This document shows positions 34,758 to 43,411 of a DNA stretch of 64,000 nucleotides, piece by piece. Position 1 is the stretch's first letter; every line of letters begins with the position of its first letter. The stretch comes from Bradyrhizobium sp. WSM471 (GTDB lineage Bacteria > Pseudomonadota > Alphaproteobacteria > Rhizobiales > Xanthobacteraceae), in NCBI RefSeq assembly GCF_000244915.1, contig NZ_CM001442.1:7499012-7563011 (forward strand), given 5' to 3'. A program made the position numbers and the translations under genes. Under the pieces are notes generated by a model. The model worked only from the letters and a program-made list of their open reading frames with translations, searched no databases and was not told the origin of the DNA.

Positions 34758-36299
34758 TCAATTCGTCCCGTCCCGCAGCTTGAACCGCTGGATCTTGCCC
34801 GTCGCCGTCTTCGGCAGCGAGTCCACCACATCGATCCAGCGGGGATATTTCCACGGGCCGATCTTCTGCTTGACGTGGTCCTTGAGCATCTCCTGCAGGC
34901 CCGTCGTCGTCGCGCCGGGGCGCAGCACGACGAAGGCCTTCGGCTTCAGCAGACCTTCCGGATCGGCTTCCGGCACGACGGCAGCTTCCAGCACGGCGGG
35001 ATGCGTGATCAGCGCGCTCTCGACCTCGAAAGGCGAGACCCAGATGCCGGAGACCTTGAACATGTCGTCGGCACGGCCGCAGAAGGTGTAGCGGCCCTCG
35101 GCATCCCTGACATATTTGTCGCCGGTGCGGGTCCACGGTCCCTCGAACGTGCGGCGGCTCTTATGGCGCTGATTCCAGTAGCCCTCGCCGGCGGAGGGCG
35201 CATCGACCAGCAGTTCGCCGACCTCGCCGTCGGCGACATCCTGGCCGGCCTCGTTGACGAGCCGCACCGCATAACCCGGCACCGGCTTGCCGGAGGAGCC
35301 GTACTTGATATCGCCGGGCGCGTTCGACAGGAAGATGTGCAACAGCTCGGTCGAGCCGACGCCGTCGAGAATGTCGATGCCGAAGCGCGCCTTCCAGCTG
35401 TTGCCGACGGATTCCGGCAGCGCCTCGCCGGCCGAGGTGCAGATGCGCAAAGACTTGCCGCCGCGCTCGCTCTTCATCGCCTCGTCGTTGAGCATCGCCG
35501 CGAACAGGGTCGGCACGCCGTAGAAGATCGAGGGACTATAGCGGTTCATCAGGTCGAACATGCGCGCCGGCGTTGGCCGTTCGCTGTTGAGCACCACGGC
35601 GGCGCCGACCGACATCGGAAAGGTCAATGCATTGCCGAGACCATAGGCGAAGAACAGCTTTGCCGCAGAAAGACAAACGTCGTTCTCGCGGATGCCGAGC
35701 ACCTGCTTCGCATAAGTGTCCGCGGTCGCCTGCATGTTGGAATGGATGTGGCGCACGCCCTTGGGCATGCCCGTCGAGCCTGACGAATAGAGCCAGAACG
35801 CCGGCTCATCCGGATGCGTCGCAGCGGTGGTGAACCGGTCGCTCTCGTCCGCAATCTCCTCGGCGAGCTGCTTGTGACCGTTCTGCTTGGCGCCGGAGAC
35901 CACGACATGCTCGAGATCCGGCATGCGGCCAACAACGTCCTTGATGACGGGATAGAGCGCTTCCGAGACGAACAGCACGCGCGCGCGGCAGTCGGCGAGG
36001 ATGTAGGCGTATTGATCCGATGTCAGCAGCGTGTTGAGCGGCACCGGCACGATGCCGGCGCGGATCGCGCCCAGAAACACGATCGGGAAGTCGACAGTAT
36101 CCAGCATGATCATCGCCACGCGCTCTTCGCGGCGGACGCCGAGCCGGCGCAGCATGTTGGCGGCGCGCCGCGTTGCGCGCTGGAGCTCGCCATAGGTGAG
36201 CCGTGAGACGGTGTCGTCGAAGGCGAGCTTGTTGCCGCGTCCCTCCTCGACGTTCCGGTCGAGCAGCCAGGTCACCGCGTTATAGGATCCCTCGCTCAC
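34758..36299 (-). CDS. bclA: Benzoate--CoA ligase
   Basis: An ATP-dependent ligase of 513 residues that activates benzoate to benzoyl-CoA, the entry step of the box pathway. The adenylate-forming motifs are YSSGSTGMPKGV (about 168-179), DGVGSTELLH, RTGDKY and the catalytic lysine in KTATGKIQRF near 502. The segment LFFAYGLGNALTFP is typical of benzoate and 4-hydroxybenzoate ligases. It is first in the bcl-hydrolase-boxC-boxB run and divergent from boxR. Benzoate is favoured by the neighbours, though close aryl acids are possible. Confidence 0.93.
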   Translation of the reverse strand: MSEGSYNAVTWLLDRNVEEGRGNKLAFDDTVSRLTYGELQRATRRAANMLRRLGVRREERVAMIMLDTVDFPIVFLGAIRAGIVPVPLNTLLTSDQYAYILADCRARVLFVSEALYPVIKDVVGRMPDLEHVVVSGAKQNGHKQLAEEIADESDRFTTAATHPDEPAFWLYSSGSTGMPKGVRHIHSNMQATADTYAKQVLGIRENDVCLSAAKLFFAYGLGNALTFPMSVGAAVVLNSERPTPARMFDLMNRYSPSIFYGVPTLFAAMLNDEAMKSERGGKSLRICTSAGEALPESVGNSWKARFGIDILDGVGSTELLHIFLSNAPGDIKYGSSGKPVPGYAVRLVNEAGQDVADGEVGELLVDAPSAGEGYWNQRHKSRRTFEGPWTRTGDKYVRDAEGRYTFCGRADDMFKVSGIWVSPFEVESALITHPAVLEAAVVPEADPEGLLKPKAFVVLRPGATTTGLQEMLKDHVKQKIGPWKYPRWIDVVDSLPKTATGKIQRFKLRDGTN

Positions 36300-36319
36300 G
36301 GACTTCTCCCCTGAATTTA

Positions 36320-36331
36320 GAATTATAATTC
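36320..36331. promoter_or_regulatory. AT-rich palindrome in the bclA-boxR divergent region
   Basis: GAATTATAATTC is a perfect 12-base palindrome 21 bases upstream of the bclA ATG, in an otherwise GC-rich genome. It may overlap a promoter -10 region or serve as an operator. Only one TGCA (36344) is found close by. Confidence 0.4.
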
Positions 36332-36422
36332 ATAGAAAGACACTGCATCGGCTTGCTGTCAATGCTATCAGGCATTATGTTTCATTTAAATGCGCCGCAG
36401 GACATCCGCTAAAGAAAAGTCC

Positions 36423-37331
36423 ATGACCGACAGTCCCGACGCCGAATCCCGATTTCTCGAACAGCTCGGCCAGCGCGTGCGCACCATGCGCGCGCTGCGC
36501 GGCATGTCGCGCAAGGTGCTCGCCAAGGTATCAGGAATATCGGAGCGCTACATCGCGCAGCTCGAAAGCGGCAAGGGCAACGTCTCCATCGTGCTGCTCC
36601 GCCGCGTCTCCGACGCGATGGGCGCGCATCTCGAAGACCTGCTTCCCTCGGCCGATCCGACCCCGGACTGGCAGATGTTTCGCGATCTCCTGCGCAAGGC
36701 GACACCGGCGCAGATCGCGCAAGCCAAGGACCTGCTCGCGGGCGGCAGCGCCTCCGCGCCACGGCGCGCGCCGTTCTGCGGCATCGCGCTGATCGGCCTG
36801 CGCGGCGCCGGCAAATCCACGCTTGGGCGGATGCTAGCCAAGAAGGTCGGCTGGAGTTTTGTCGAGCTCAACAAGGAAGTCGAGCAGCAGAACGGCCTCT
36901 CGGTCGCCGAGATCATCGCGCTCTACGGCCAGGAAGGCTTTCGCCGCATGGAGCAGGCGGCGCTGCAACAGCTGCTCGCGCGCAACGAGCTGATGGTGCT
37001 GGCGACCGGCGGCGGCATCGTCTCGGAGCCCCTGACCTTCGACCAGATCCTGTCGTCGTTCTACACGATCTGGCTGAAGGCCGAGCCCGAGGAGCACATG
37101 GCCCGCGTCCGCCGACAGGGCGATCTGCGCCCGATGGCCGACGACCGCTCCGCAATGGCCGAGCTGCGCAACATCCTCTTGAGCCGCGAGCCGCTATATG
37201 CGCGCGCGACGGCGGTGGTGGACACGGCGGGACTGTCTGTCGATGCCGCCGCGGCGCGCCTGGTTGATGCGGTGCGGCCGGTGCTGCAGAACGAAGCGCG
37301 CAGCTTCGGGCTGCGCAGCGTGGCGCTGTAG
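36423..37331 (+). CDS. boxR: BoxR-type regulator: XRE helix-turn-helix fused to shikimate kinase-like domain
   Basis: A 302-residue repressor of the BzdR/BoxR family. The N-terminal XRE helix-turn-helix (about 12-75) reads VRTMRALRGMSRKVLAKVSG then YIAQLESGKGNVSI. After a linker, residues about 115-290 form a shikimate kinase-like domain with P-loop LRGAGKSTLG and TGGGIV, which in this family binds benzoyl-CoA rather than phosphorylating shikimate. Divergent to the box genes it should repress them until benzoyl-CoA builds up. The ATG at 36423 is chosen over an in-frame codon at 36390. Confidence 0.94.
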   Translation: MTDSPDAESRFLEQLGQRVRTMRALRGMSRKVLAKVSGISERYIAQLESGKGNVSIVLLRRVSDAMGAHLEDLLPSADPTPDWQMFRDLLRKATPAQIAQAKDLLAGGSASAPRRAPFCGIALIGLRGAGKSTLGRMLAKKVGWSFVELNKEVEQQNGLSVAEIIALYGQEGFRRMEQAALQQLLARNELMVLATGGGIVSEPLTFDQILSSFYTIWLKAEPEEHMARVRRQGDLRPMADDRSAMAELRNILLSREPLYARATAVVDTAGLSVDAAAARLVDAVRPVLQNEARSFGLRSVAL

Positions 37332-37343
37332 GTCCGAACTCCC

Positions 37344-37736
37344 ATGACCGATAGCGACGTCGCAATCTCCATATTCGAGCGGATCGGCGGCAGCGCCACG
37401 ATCAATCGACTGGTCGATCGCTTCTACGAGCGGATGGATACGCTGCCGGAGGCTCAAATGATTCGGGCGATGCACGCCGCTGATCTCGGCCACATCAGGG
37501 ACGTGCTGAAGCGCTATCTCACCGAATGGACCGGCGGCCCGAAACTCTACTCGCCCGAGAAGGGCCACCCACGGCTGCGCCAACGCCACATCGGCTTTGC
37601 CATCGGCGATGCCGAGCGGGACGCGTGGATGCTCTGCATGCGCGGCGCGCTTGAGGAAACGGTTGTGGACGTTGCCGCGCGGCAGGACCTCGACAAGGCG
37701 CTGTCCGGCCTCGCCGACTGGATGCGCAACCGGTAG
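37344..37736 (+). CDS. Truncated hemoglobin (group II-like)
   Basis: A 130-residue truncated globin with the opening IFERIGGSATINRLVDRFYERMDTLPEAQMIR, the RAMHAADL segment, WTGGPKLYSPEKGHPRLRQRH and the proximal-histidine region HIGFAIGD. These fit the group II family. Such globins occur in box clusters of several proteobacteria and might supply or guard oxygen for the BoxB epoxidase; this is context-based. It starts 12 bases after the boxR stop and is probably co-transcribed. Confidence 0.9.
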   Translation: MTDSDVAISIFERIGGSATINRLVDRFYERMDTLPEAQMIRAMHAADLGHIRDVLKRYLTEWTGGPKLYSPEKGHPRLRQRHIGFAIGDAERDAWMLCMRGALEETVVDVAARQDLDKALSGLADWMRNR

Positions 37737-37756
37737 CGATTTTTGCACAGGCGCGC

Positions 37757-37829
37757 AGCCCGGATGAGCGAAGCGACATCCGGGGCTTCACGATGACTTT
37801 CCCGGGGTATCGCTTCGCTCACCCGGGCT
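37757..37829. repeat. Dispersed palindromic repeat, variant AGCCCGGATGAGCGAAGCG
   Basis: AGCCCGGATGAGCGAAGCG pairs with CGCTTCGCTCACCCGGGCT. Its right arm supplies the stop codon of the convergent IclR gene (37828-37830), so the repeat reaches into the coding end. Confidence 0.75.
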
Positions 37830-38613
37830 ACAAGAGTTGCGACCGCACGGCTTCCGCGCCCTCATGCAGCAGCGGCAAAAATCGCTCGATCAACTCCTGA
37901 GCCGGCACCCGGTCGACATGGGCGCCCATGTTGATGGCGGCGACGATGACATCGTCATAACGACGCACCGGGACTGAGATCGAGCGGAAATGCGGCTCGG
38001 CCTCGCGATCGACCAGCGCGTAACCCTGCGCGCGATCGGCGACGATGCGCGCGAGCAGCGCCTTGGGATCGGTCACCGTCTGCGGCGTCAACGCCTCGCG
38101 CTTCATCGCTTTCAGCCGTGCAGCCAGTTCGGCATCGGTGAGTTGGCCGAGCATGGTGCGGCCGACCGAGGTGCAGAAGGCCGGCAGGCGGTAGCCGATG
38201 TCCAGCCCACCTGAAAACATGCGCGCGGGACTACTGCGCGCGATGAACACGACCTCATCGCCGTCGAGCACCGCGAGCGAGGAGATTTCGTTGGCCGCTA
38301 TCGCAACGCGATCGAGCACCGGTTGCAGGACCGTGACGAGCTGGCTGGACCGCAGATAGGACGCCGCCAGCGTCAGCACATGTGGCGTCAGCGAGAACAG
38401 CTTCCCGTCGCCGCTGACAAAACCGCCGCGCTGAAGCGTGAACAGCATGCGTCGCGCGGTCGCGCGCGGCAGGTCCGCGGCACGGGCGAGATCGCTGAGT
38501 GTCATCGGACCCGCCGTCGCTCCGAAGCACTGCAGCAGCCGCAGGCCGCGATCGAGGCTTTCGACGAAATCGGTCGCGCGCTCGTCGTTCTCGTTCCGCT
38601 TCAGCTTGGGCAT
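37828..38613 (-). CDS. IclR-family regulator (PcaR-like)
   Basis: A 261-residue regulator with an N-terminal winged helix (about 20-75, LSDLARAADLPRATARRMLFTLQRGGFV) and a GAF-like effector domain. The C-terminal part shows RYDDVIVAAINMGAHVDRV, the effector-binding stretch of PcaR/PobR-type members controlling aromatic acid genes. It is divergent from a Rieske oxygenase gene 112 bases away, which is the likely target. Its stop codon comes from a palindromic repeat. Confidence 0.92.
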   Translation of the reverse strand: MPKLKRNENDERATDFVESLDRGLRLLQCFGATAGPMTLSDLARAADLPRATARRMLFTLQRGGFVSGDGKLFSLTPHVLTLAASYLRSSQLVTVLQPVLDRVAIAANEISSLAVLDGDEVVFIARSSPARMFSGGLDIGYRLPAFCTSVGRTMLGQLTDAELAARLKAMKREALTPQTVTDPKALLARIVADRAQGYALVDREAEPHFRSISVPVRRYDDVIVAAINMGAHVDRVPAQELIERFLPLLHEGAEAVRSQLL

Positions 38614-38725
38614 GGTCTCGGGACGATCCTGCAAAATAGTGCTTGCCGCGTGTCCAAGGCATGTCATAATTCGCCCATTCGTTCAATAGGCGAACAAACG
38701 CCGCTCCACAAAGGATGCACTCGCC

Positions 38726-40084
38726 ATGATGAGCCAGGAGCAGAACGACCTGATCACCCGCACCGGTGCGAAGGACCCCTGCGGGAAGCTGATGCGGAGC
38801 TACTGGCAGCCGGCGGCGCTGGTGGACGAGCTCGACGGCGGTCGACCGATCCGCCCCGTCAGATTGCTCGGCGAAAATCTGGTCCTGTTCCGCGACGAGC
38901 GAGGGCGCTACGGCCTGATCGATCGCCACTGCGCGCATCGCGGCGCCGATCTCGCCTTCGGACGGCTCGAGCATGGCGGCCTGCGCTGCGCCTTCCATGG
39001 CTGGCTGTTCGACGCCACTGGCCAATGCATCGAAACCCCGGCCGAGCCGAAGGATTCAAAACTCTGCCAGAACGTCCGCCAGCGCTCTTATCCCTTGGTG
39101 GAGAAGAGCGGCATCCTCTGGGCTTATCTCGGCGAGGGCGAGCCGCCGGCATTTCCGGAGCTCGACTGTTTCGTTGCGCCTGATACCCACACCTTTGCGT
39201 TTAAGGGGCACATGGCCTGCAACTGGCTCCAGGCGCTCGAAGTCGGCATCGATCCCGCGCACGCCTCCTATCTGCATCGCTTCTTCGAGGACGAGGACAC
39301 CTCGACGGCTTACGGCAAGCAGTTCCGCGGCGCATCGGCAGGCTCCGACTTGCCGATGACGAAGATTTTGCGCGAGTACGACCGCCCGATCATCAATGTC
39401 GAGCACACCGAATACGGCCTGCGGCTGATCGCACTGCGCGAGATCGACGAGGAGCGCACCCATGTGCGCGTCACCAACCAGCTCTTCCCGCACGGTTTCG
39501 TCATCCCCATGAGCACGGAGATGACGATCACGCAATGGCACGTGCCGGTCGACGACGAGAACTGCTACTGGTACGCGATCTTCACCAGCTACGCGAAACC
39601 CGTCGACAAGCAGAAGATGCGCGACCAGCGGCTCGAGCTCTATGAGCTGCCGGACTACAAATCTCGCAAGAACAGGACCAACGATTACGGCTTCGACCCG
39701 CACGAGCAGCAGACGGCGACCTATACCGGCATGGGCACCGACATCAACGTCCACGACCAGTGGGCGGTGGAATCGATGGGCGCGATCCAGGATCGCACCA
39801 GGGAGCACCTCGGCACGAGCGACAAGGCGATCGTGCAGTACCGCCGCCTGCTGCGGCAGGAAATCGAGAAGGTCGCAGGCGGCGAGAAGCCGATGCTGCA
39901 TCTCGACGAGGCCACCGCACGTTCGATCCAGGGCCCGGCGACCATGGACGGCATCGGACCGACCCGAGGCTGGGAGATCTACTGGATGGAAGTCGACGTC
40001 AAGCGCCGCCGCAGCGCGCCGTGGACCGCGCCGGTGCCGAAGGAGATCGCGGACAACGTGCACCGGTTGACGGCGGCGGAGTAG
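38726..40084 (+). CDS. Rieske non-heme iron oxygenase, alpha subunit
   Basis: A 452-residue ring-hydroxylating or demethylating oxygenase. The Rieske centre ligands are CAHRG and CAFHGW (about residues 72-94), and the mononuclear iron ligands lie in DPAHASYLHRF near 178, the D-x2-H-x4-H motif. The length and layout match the phthalate dioxygenase group, which works as homotrimer with a separate reductase. No reductase is nearby. The next gene is a glutamine-synthetase-like ligase, which suggests that the substrate could be an aromatic amine or amide. The exact substrate is unknown. Confidence 0.9.
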   Translation: MMSQEQNDLITRTGAKDPCGKLMRSYWQPAALVDELDGGRPIRPVRLLGENLVLFRDERGRYGLIDRHCAHRGADLAFGRLEHGGLRCAFHGWLFDATGQCIETPAEPKDSKLCQNVRQRSYPLVEKSGILWAYLGEGEPPAFPELDCFVAPDTHTFAFKGHMACNWLQALEVGIDPAHASYLHRFFEDEDTSTAYGKQFRGASAGSDLPMTKILREYDRPIINVEHTEYGLRLIALREIDEERTHVRVTNQLFPHGFVIPMSTEMTITQWHVPVDDENCYWYAIFTSYAKPVDKQKMRDQRLELYELPDYKSRKNRTNDYGFDPHEQQTATYTGMGTDINVHDQWAVESMGAIQDRTREHLGTSDKAIVQYRRLLRQEIEKVAGGEKPMLHLDEATARSIQGPATMDGIGPTRGWEIYWMEVDVKRRRSAPWTAPVPKEIADNVHRLTAAE

Positions 40085-40103
40085 CGCAGAATGCAAGTCC
40101 CTC

Positions 40104-40188
40104 CTTCGTCATTGCGAGCGAAGCGAAGCAATCCAGAATCCCATCGCGGAGATAGTCAGGATTGCTTCGCTGCGCTCGCAATGACGGA
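40104..40188. repeat. Dispersed palindromic repeat, CATTGCGAGCGAAGC type
   Basis: TCGTCATTGCGAGCGAAGCG on the left mirrors CGCTGCGCTCGCAATGACGG on the right, with AAGCAATCC / GGATTGCTT inside. It sits between the Rieske oxygenase and the ligase gene, without preventing a shared transcript. Confidence 0.78.
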
Positions 40189-40233
40189 GTATATGAAAAC
40201 AACTTCGCGTCCAACGAGTAGGGGAGTCGCAAA

Positions 40234-41670
40234 GTGACTTTCGTCGCGCGTCATGCGCTGTGGTCGGATGAGCAGAAGGATGCTGCATCGCGCATGCGCC
40301 GCATCGTCGAGGAGAAGAACCTCGAGGTCATCCGCCTCGCCTTCCCGGACCAGCACGGCATTTTGCGCGGCAAGACCATCGTCGCGGCCGAGGCGATCGC
40401 CTCGCTGGAGAGCGGCTGCTCCATCACCACCACCATGCTCGCCAAGGACACCTCGCACCGCACGGTGTTTCCGGTGTTCACGTCAGGCGGCGGCTTCGGC
40501 ATGAAGGAAATGGAAGGCGCGGCAGACGTGCTGATGGTCGCCGATCCCACCAGTTTTCGCGTTTTGCCATGGGCGCCGACCACGGGCTGGGTTCTCTGCG
40601 ACCTCTATTTCAACGACGGCCGTCCCGTGCCGTTCGCGACGCGCGGGCTCTATCGCAAGGTGCTCGACGAGCTCGCAAGTCGCGGCCATGATTTCGTGGC
40701 GGGCCTCGAGGTCGAATTCCACATCTTCAAGCTCGACGATCCGCATATGCGGCCCGAGGACGCTGGACAGCCCGGCACGCCGCCCTCGGTGAGCCTGCTC
40801 AGCCACGGCTATCAATATCTCACCGAGCAGCGCTTCGATCAGATGGAGCCGGTGCTGGAGATCTTGCGGCGTGACATCGTCGCGCTCGGATTGCCTTTGC
40901 GCTCGGTCGAGGTCGAATTCGGGCCGAGCCAGTGCGAGTTCACGTTCGCGCCGAAGAAGGGGCTGGAGCCCGCCGACAACATGGTGCTGTTTCGCTGCGC
41001 CGTGAAGCAGATCGCGCACCGCCACGGCTATCACGCCACCTTCATGTGCCGGCCGAAGCTGCCGAACTTGTTCGCGAGCGGCTGGCATCTGCACCAATCG
41101 GTCGTCTCACGCGCGAGCGGCGACAATTTATTCATGGCCAAAGACGGCGGCGAGCCGCTCAGCGCGTTCGGCCGCGCCTGGCTTGCCGGCCTGCTCGACC
41201 ACGCCCGCGCCTCGACCGTGTTCACCACGCCGACCATCAACGGCTACAAGCGCTACCGCTCCTATTCGCTGGCGCCGGACCGCGCCATCTGGGGCCGCGA
41301 CAATCGCGGCGTGATGATCCGCGTGCTCGGCGCGGCCGGCGACGCCGCCACGCGCCTGGAAAACCGCATCGGCGAGCCCGCCGCCAATCCCTATCTCTAC
41401 ATGGCCTCGCAGATCCTCTCCGGCCTCGACGGCGTCGACCGCAAGCTCGATCCCGGCCCGTCGGCCGATGCGCCCTACGAAACCAAGGCGCCGCTCTTGC
41501 CGAAGTCGCTGCGCGATGCGGTCAGCGCGCTGAAGGACGATCCGTTCTTCCGCGAAAAGCTCGGCGCCGAGTTCGTCGATTATTACACCCACATCAAGAA
41601 TGCCGAGATCGACCGCTTCCTGTCCGAGGTGACCGACTGGGAGCACCGCGAATATTTCGAGATATTTTGA
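40234..41670 (+). CDS. Glutamine synthetase-family ligase
   Basis: A 478-residue member of the glutamine synthetase superfamily (type III/GlnA-like gamma-glutamyl ligases). The beta-grasp part ends near 110; GLEVEFHIF holds metal-binding glutamates, VEVEFGPSQCEFTF more of them, and WHLHQSV and RLENRIGEPAANPYLY are the ATP and substrate motifs. It lacks the adenylylation-tyrosine region of GlnA. Relatives attach glutamate to amines, including anilines and polyamines. The adjacent Rieske oxygenase favours an aromatic amine. The start is a GTG at 40234 with AGGGGAG upstream. Confidence 0.88.
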   Translation: MTFVARHALWSDEQKDAASRMRRIVEEKNLEVIRLAFPDQHGILRGKTIVAAEAIASLESGCSITTTMLAKDTSHRTVFPVFTSGGGFGMKEMEGAADVLMVADPTSFRVLPWAPTTGWVLCDLYFNDGRPVPFATRGLYRKVLDELASRGHDFVAGLEVEFHIFKLDDPHMRPEDAGQPGTPPSVSLLSHGYQYLTEQRFDQMEPVLEILRRDIVALGLPLRSVEVEFGPSQCEFTFAPKKGLEPADNMVLFRCAVKQIAHRHGYHATFMCRPKLPNLFASGWHLHQSVVSRASGDNLFMAKDGGEPLSAFGRAWLAGLLDHARASTVFTTPTINGYKRYRSYSLAPDRAIWGRDNRGVMIRVLGAAGDAATRLENRIGEPAANPYLYMASQILSGLDGVDRKLDPGPSADAPYETKAPLLPKSLRDAVSALKDDPFFREKLGAEFVDYYTHIKNAEIDRFLSEVTDWEHREYFEIF

Positions 41671-41726
41671 GCCGCCGCCAACCGGCCGCCGATCCCCGCA
41701 ACGCAGCCGGATTTTCCAGGAGTACC

Positions 41727-42710
41727 ATGATGCGGTTGCGCCCGGCGGCCCTGCTATTTGCCCTGTTCCTGTTCGCGCCAGCCCTGTCCGCATCAGCCCT
41801 GGCCGACTGGCAGGCGAGCACCGTACGCACCCCCGGCCGCGTCAGCGAAATTGATTTGGCGGATAGCGACCTCCGAATTGCAGTCGGCACGAATTGGTAC
41901 CAGTTCGACGCGAAAGCGATGCGCATGGTGCCCGCCGCAGCGCTCGAACATCCGGCGCCGCCGACCGGGGCGCTTGCGGATGGGCGCATCGCGACAGGCC
42001 GCGACACCGTCGCGCGTGCTTGGCTCGCCGAGCCGACCGAACGCTATCGCCACGGCGTCCTCGGCGATGCCATCGAGGCCGGCAGCCTGGTGATCGAGCC
42101 GCGCGAGGGCGGACAACGCACGCTGCGCCTGGATGGTGACGCCGTGTTCGAAGACTTGGAGCCGCGCGTCGCTGCGATCGGTGGCCGCGAAAGAATTGTG
42201 CTGGTCAAATCCTATCTGAAGCGCGGCTCCGCGCTGGTTGTCATCGATCCCGTCTCGACGGCCATCGTTGCGGAGACGCCTCCGATCGGCCACGCTTATG
42301 CCTGGCTCAACCCGGCCGGCATCGCCGATTTCGACGGCGATGGCACCACGGATATCGTGCTTGTCCGCCAGCCTCATGTGGTCGGGATTCTCGAAATGTG
42401 GTCGTGGCGGCATGATCGTTTGGAAAAATCGGCGGAAATTTCCGACGTATCGAACCATTTCATCGGCTCGCGATCGCTGCACATGAGCTTTACGGCCGAT
42501 TTTGATGGCGACGGCCATCCAGATCTCGCGGTACCGGACCTCGAACGGCGAACGCTGCGGCTCATCGGGTTCGTCGCAGGCCCGCATGACATCGCGCGCA
42601 TCAGGCTTCCGGCAAGGATCGCGACGAATATCGGCGGCGTGAAATACCGCGATCGTCCCGCACTCGTGTTCGGCCTCGAGGATGGCCGGCTGATGTTGGT
42701 CCACGATTAG
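41727..42710 (+). CDS. Exported FG-GAP/VCBS-repeat protein
   Basis: A 327-residue predicted periplasmic or secreted protein. Residues 1-26 are a signal peptide ending ALA. Two calcium-binding-type FG-GAP loops, DFDGDGTTD and DFDGDGHPD, sit in a beta-propeller-like sequence. Function unknown; such proteins often bind surfaces or partners. The ATG at 41727 follows CCAGGAGTACC. A longer open frame upstream overlaps the ligase gene and is an artefact. It lies 56 bases downstream of the ligase. Confidence 0.82.
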   Translation: MMRLRPAALLFALFLFAPALSASALADWQASTVRTPGRVSEIDLADSDLRIAVGTNWYQFDAKAMRMVPAAALEHPAPPTGALADGRIATGRDTVARAWLAEPTERYRHGVLGDAIEAGSLVIEPREGGQRTLRLDGDAVFEDLEPRVAAIGGRERIVLVKSYLKRGSALVVIDPVSTAIVAETPPIGHAYAWLNPAGIADFDGDGTTDIVLVRQPHVVGILEMWSWRHDRLEKSAEISDVSNHFIGSRSLHMSFTADFDGDGHPDLAVPDLERRTLRLIGFVAGPHDIARIRLPARIATNIGGVKYRDRPALVFGLEDGRLMLVHD

Positions 42711-42899
42711 GATCGCCGGGGCGCCGAGCCAACGACCGTTACTCCGACAGGCCCTCACGCCGGCGTGAGCCGGTTTCGCGCCGGTGCTTCCGACGAAACC
42801 TTTGACCTTGCCGACGAAGTCATTTTTCCGCCCCCGCGAAGATGGCCGGAAACGATGGAGGGTGAAGATGACGGGATTGATCAACAACGGAGTTCGATC

Positions 42900-42986
42900 A
42901 TGTGGGATAATCTGTTCAGCTTGATTTATCGCCTGTCCTGCCGTGCCACCCTGATCGAAATCGGGATGGGACGCTCGTCGCGATAG
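42900..42986 (+). CDS. Possible 28-residue small protein
   Basis: An ATG with GGAG eight bases before it opens a 28-codon frame beginning MWDNLFSLIYRLSCRA and ending GRSSR. The composition (short hydrophobic helix plus basic tail) could be a small membrane protein. No other gene occupies the 325-base gap. Evidence is limited to the ribosome site and composition. Confidence 0.3.
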   Translation: MWDNLFSLIYRLSCRATLIEIGMGRSSR

Positions 42987-43035
42987 AGGCCCGGCGAATT
43001 AGGTAAGACGGATTGACCAGGTAACGGAGGGTGTC

Positions 43036-43404
43036 ATGCGAAAGCTGATCCTGATCGCGGCAATGTCGCTGCTGGCAAGCCAGGCCTATGCCGACGGACC
43101 ACGAAGCCTTAGCCTTGCGGCGACAAATGCGAGCCCGCAGACCGCCGAGCAGCCGGCAACGACAGCAGCCACGCCGCCACAAGGTCCGGCGGCAGCGCCC
43201 TCCAATGTCCAGACGGCGACCACAGCCCCAACTTCAACGCCACCGGCGGCGACTGCGACGACAACCGCGATCGCTCCGGCCGCAACCCAGTCCAGTGCCG
43301 CGCCGGTTGCCAGCACGAGAGAAACGACCAAGCCCAAACGTCGCCAGCCATCCACCGAGGCCCGCGTGATCCGCGAACTGCATCGGCACGGGATTTATTG
43401 GTGA
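43036..43404 (+). CDS. Exported Ala/Thr/Pro-rich hypothetical protein
   Basis: A 122-residue protein with a signal peptide (1-19, ending AYA), a long low-complexity Ala/Thr/Pro segment (about 30-95) and a short charged end STEARVIRELHRHGIYW that looks conserved in character. The ATG at 43036 is preceded by GGAGG. The disordered middle suggests a spacer, with the C-terminal 17 residues as the working part. No family recognised. Confidence 0.7.
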   Translation: MRKLILIAAMSLLASQAYADGPRSLSLAATNASPQTAEQPATTAATPPQGPAAAPSNVQTATTAPTSTPPAATATTTAIAPAATQSSAAPVASTRETTKPKRRQPSTEARVIRELHRHGIYW

Positions 43405-43411
43405 TTGCCAA

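Noticed and set aside
40932..41726. N-terminal extension of the FG-GAP protein
   Set aside because: It overlaps the GS-family ligase; the signal peptide and ribosome site put the start at 41727.
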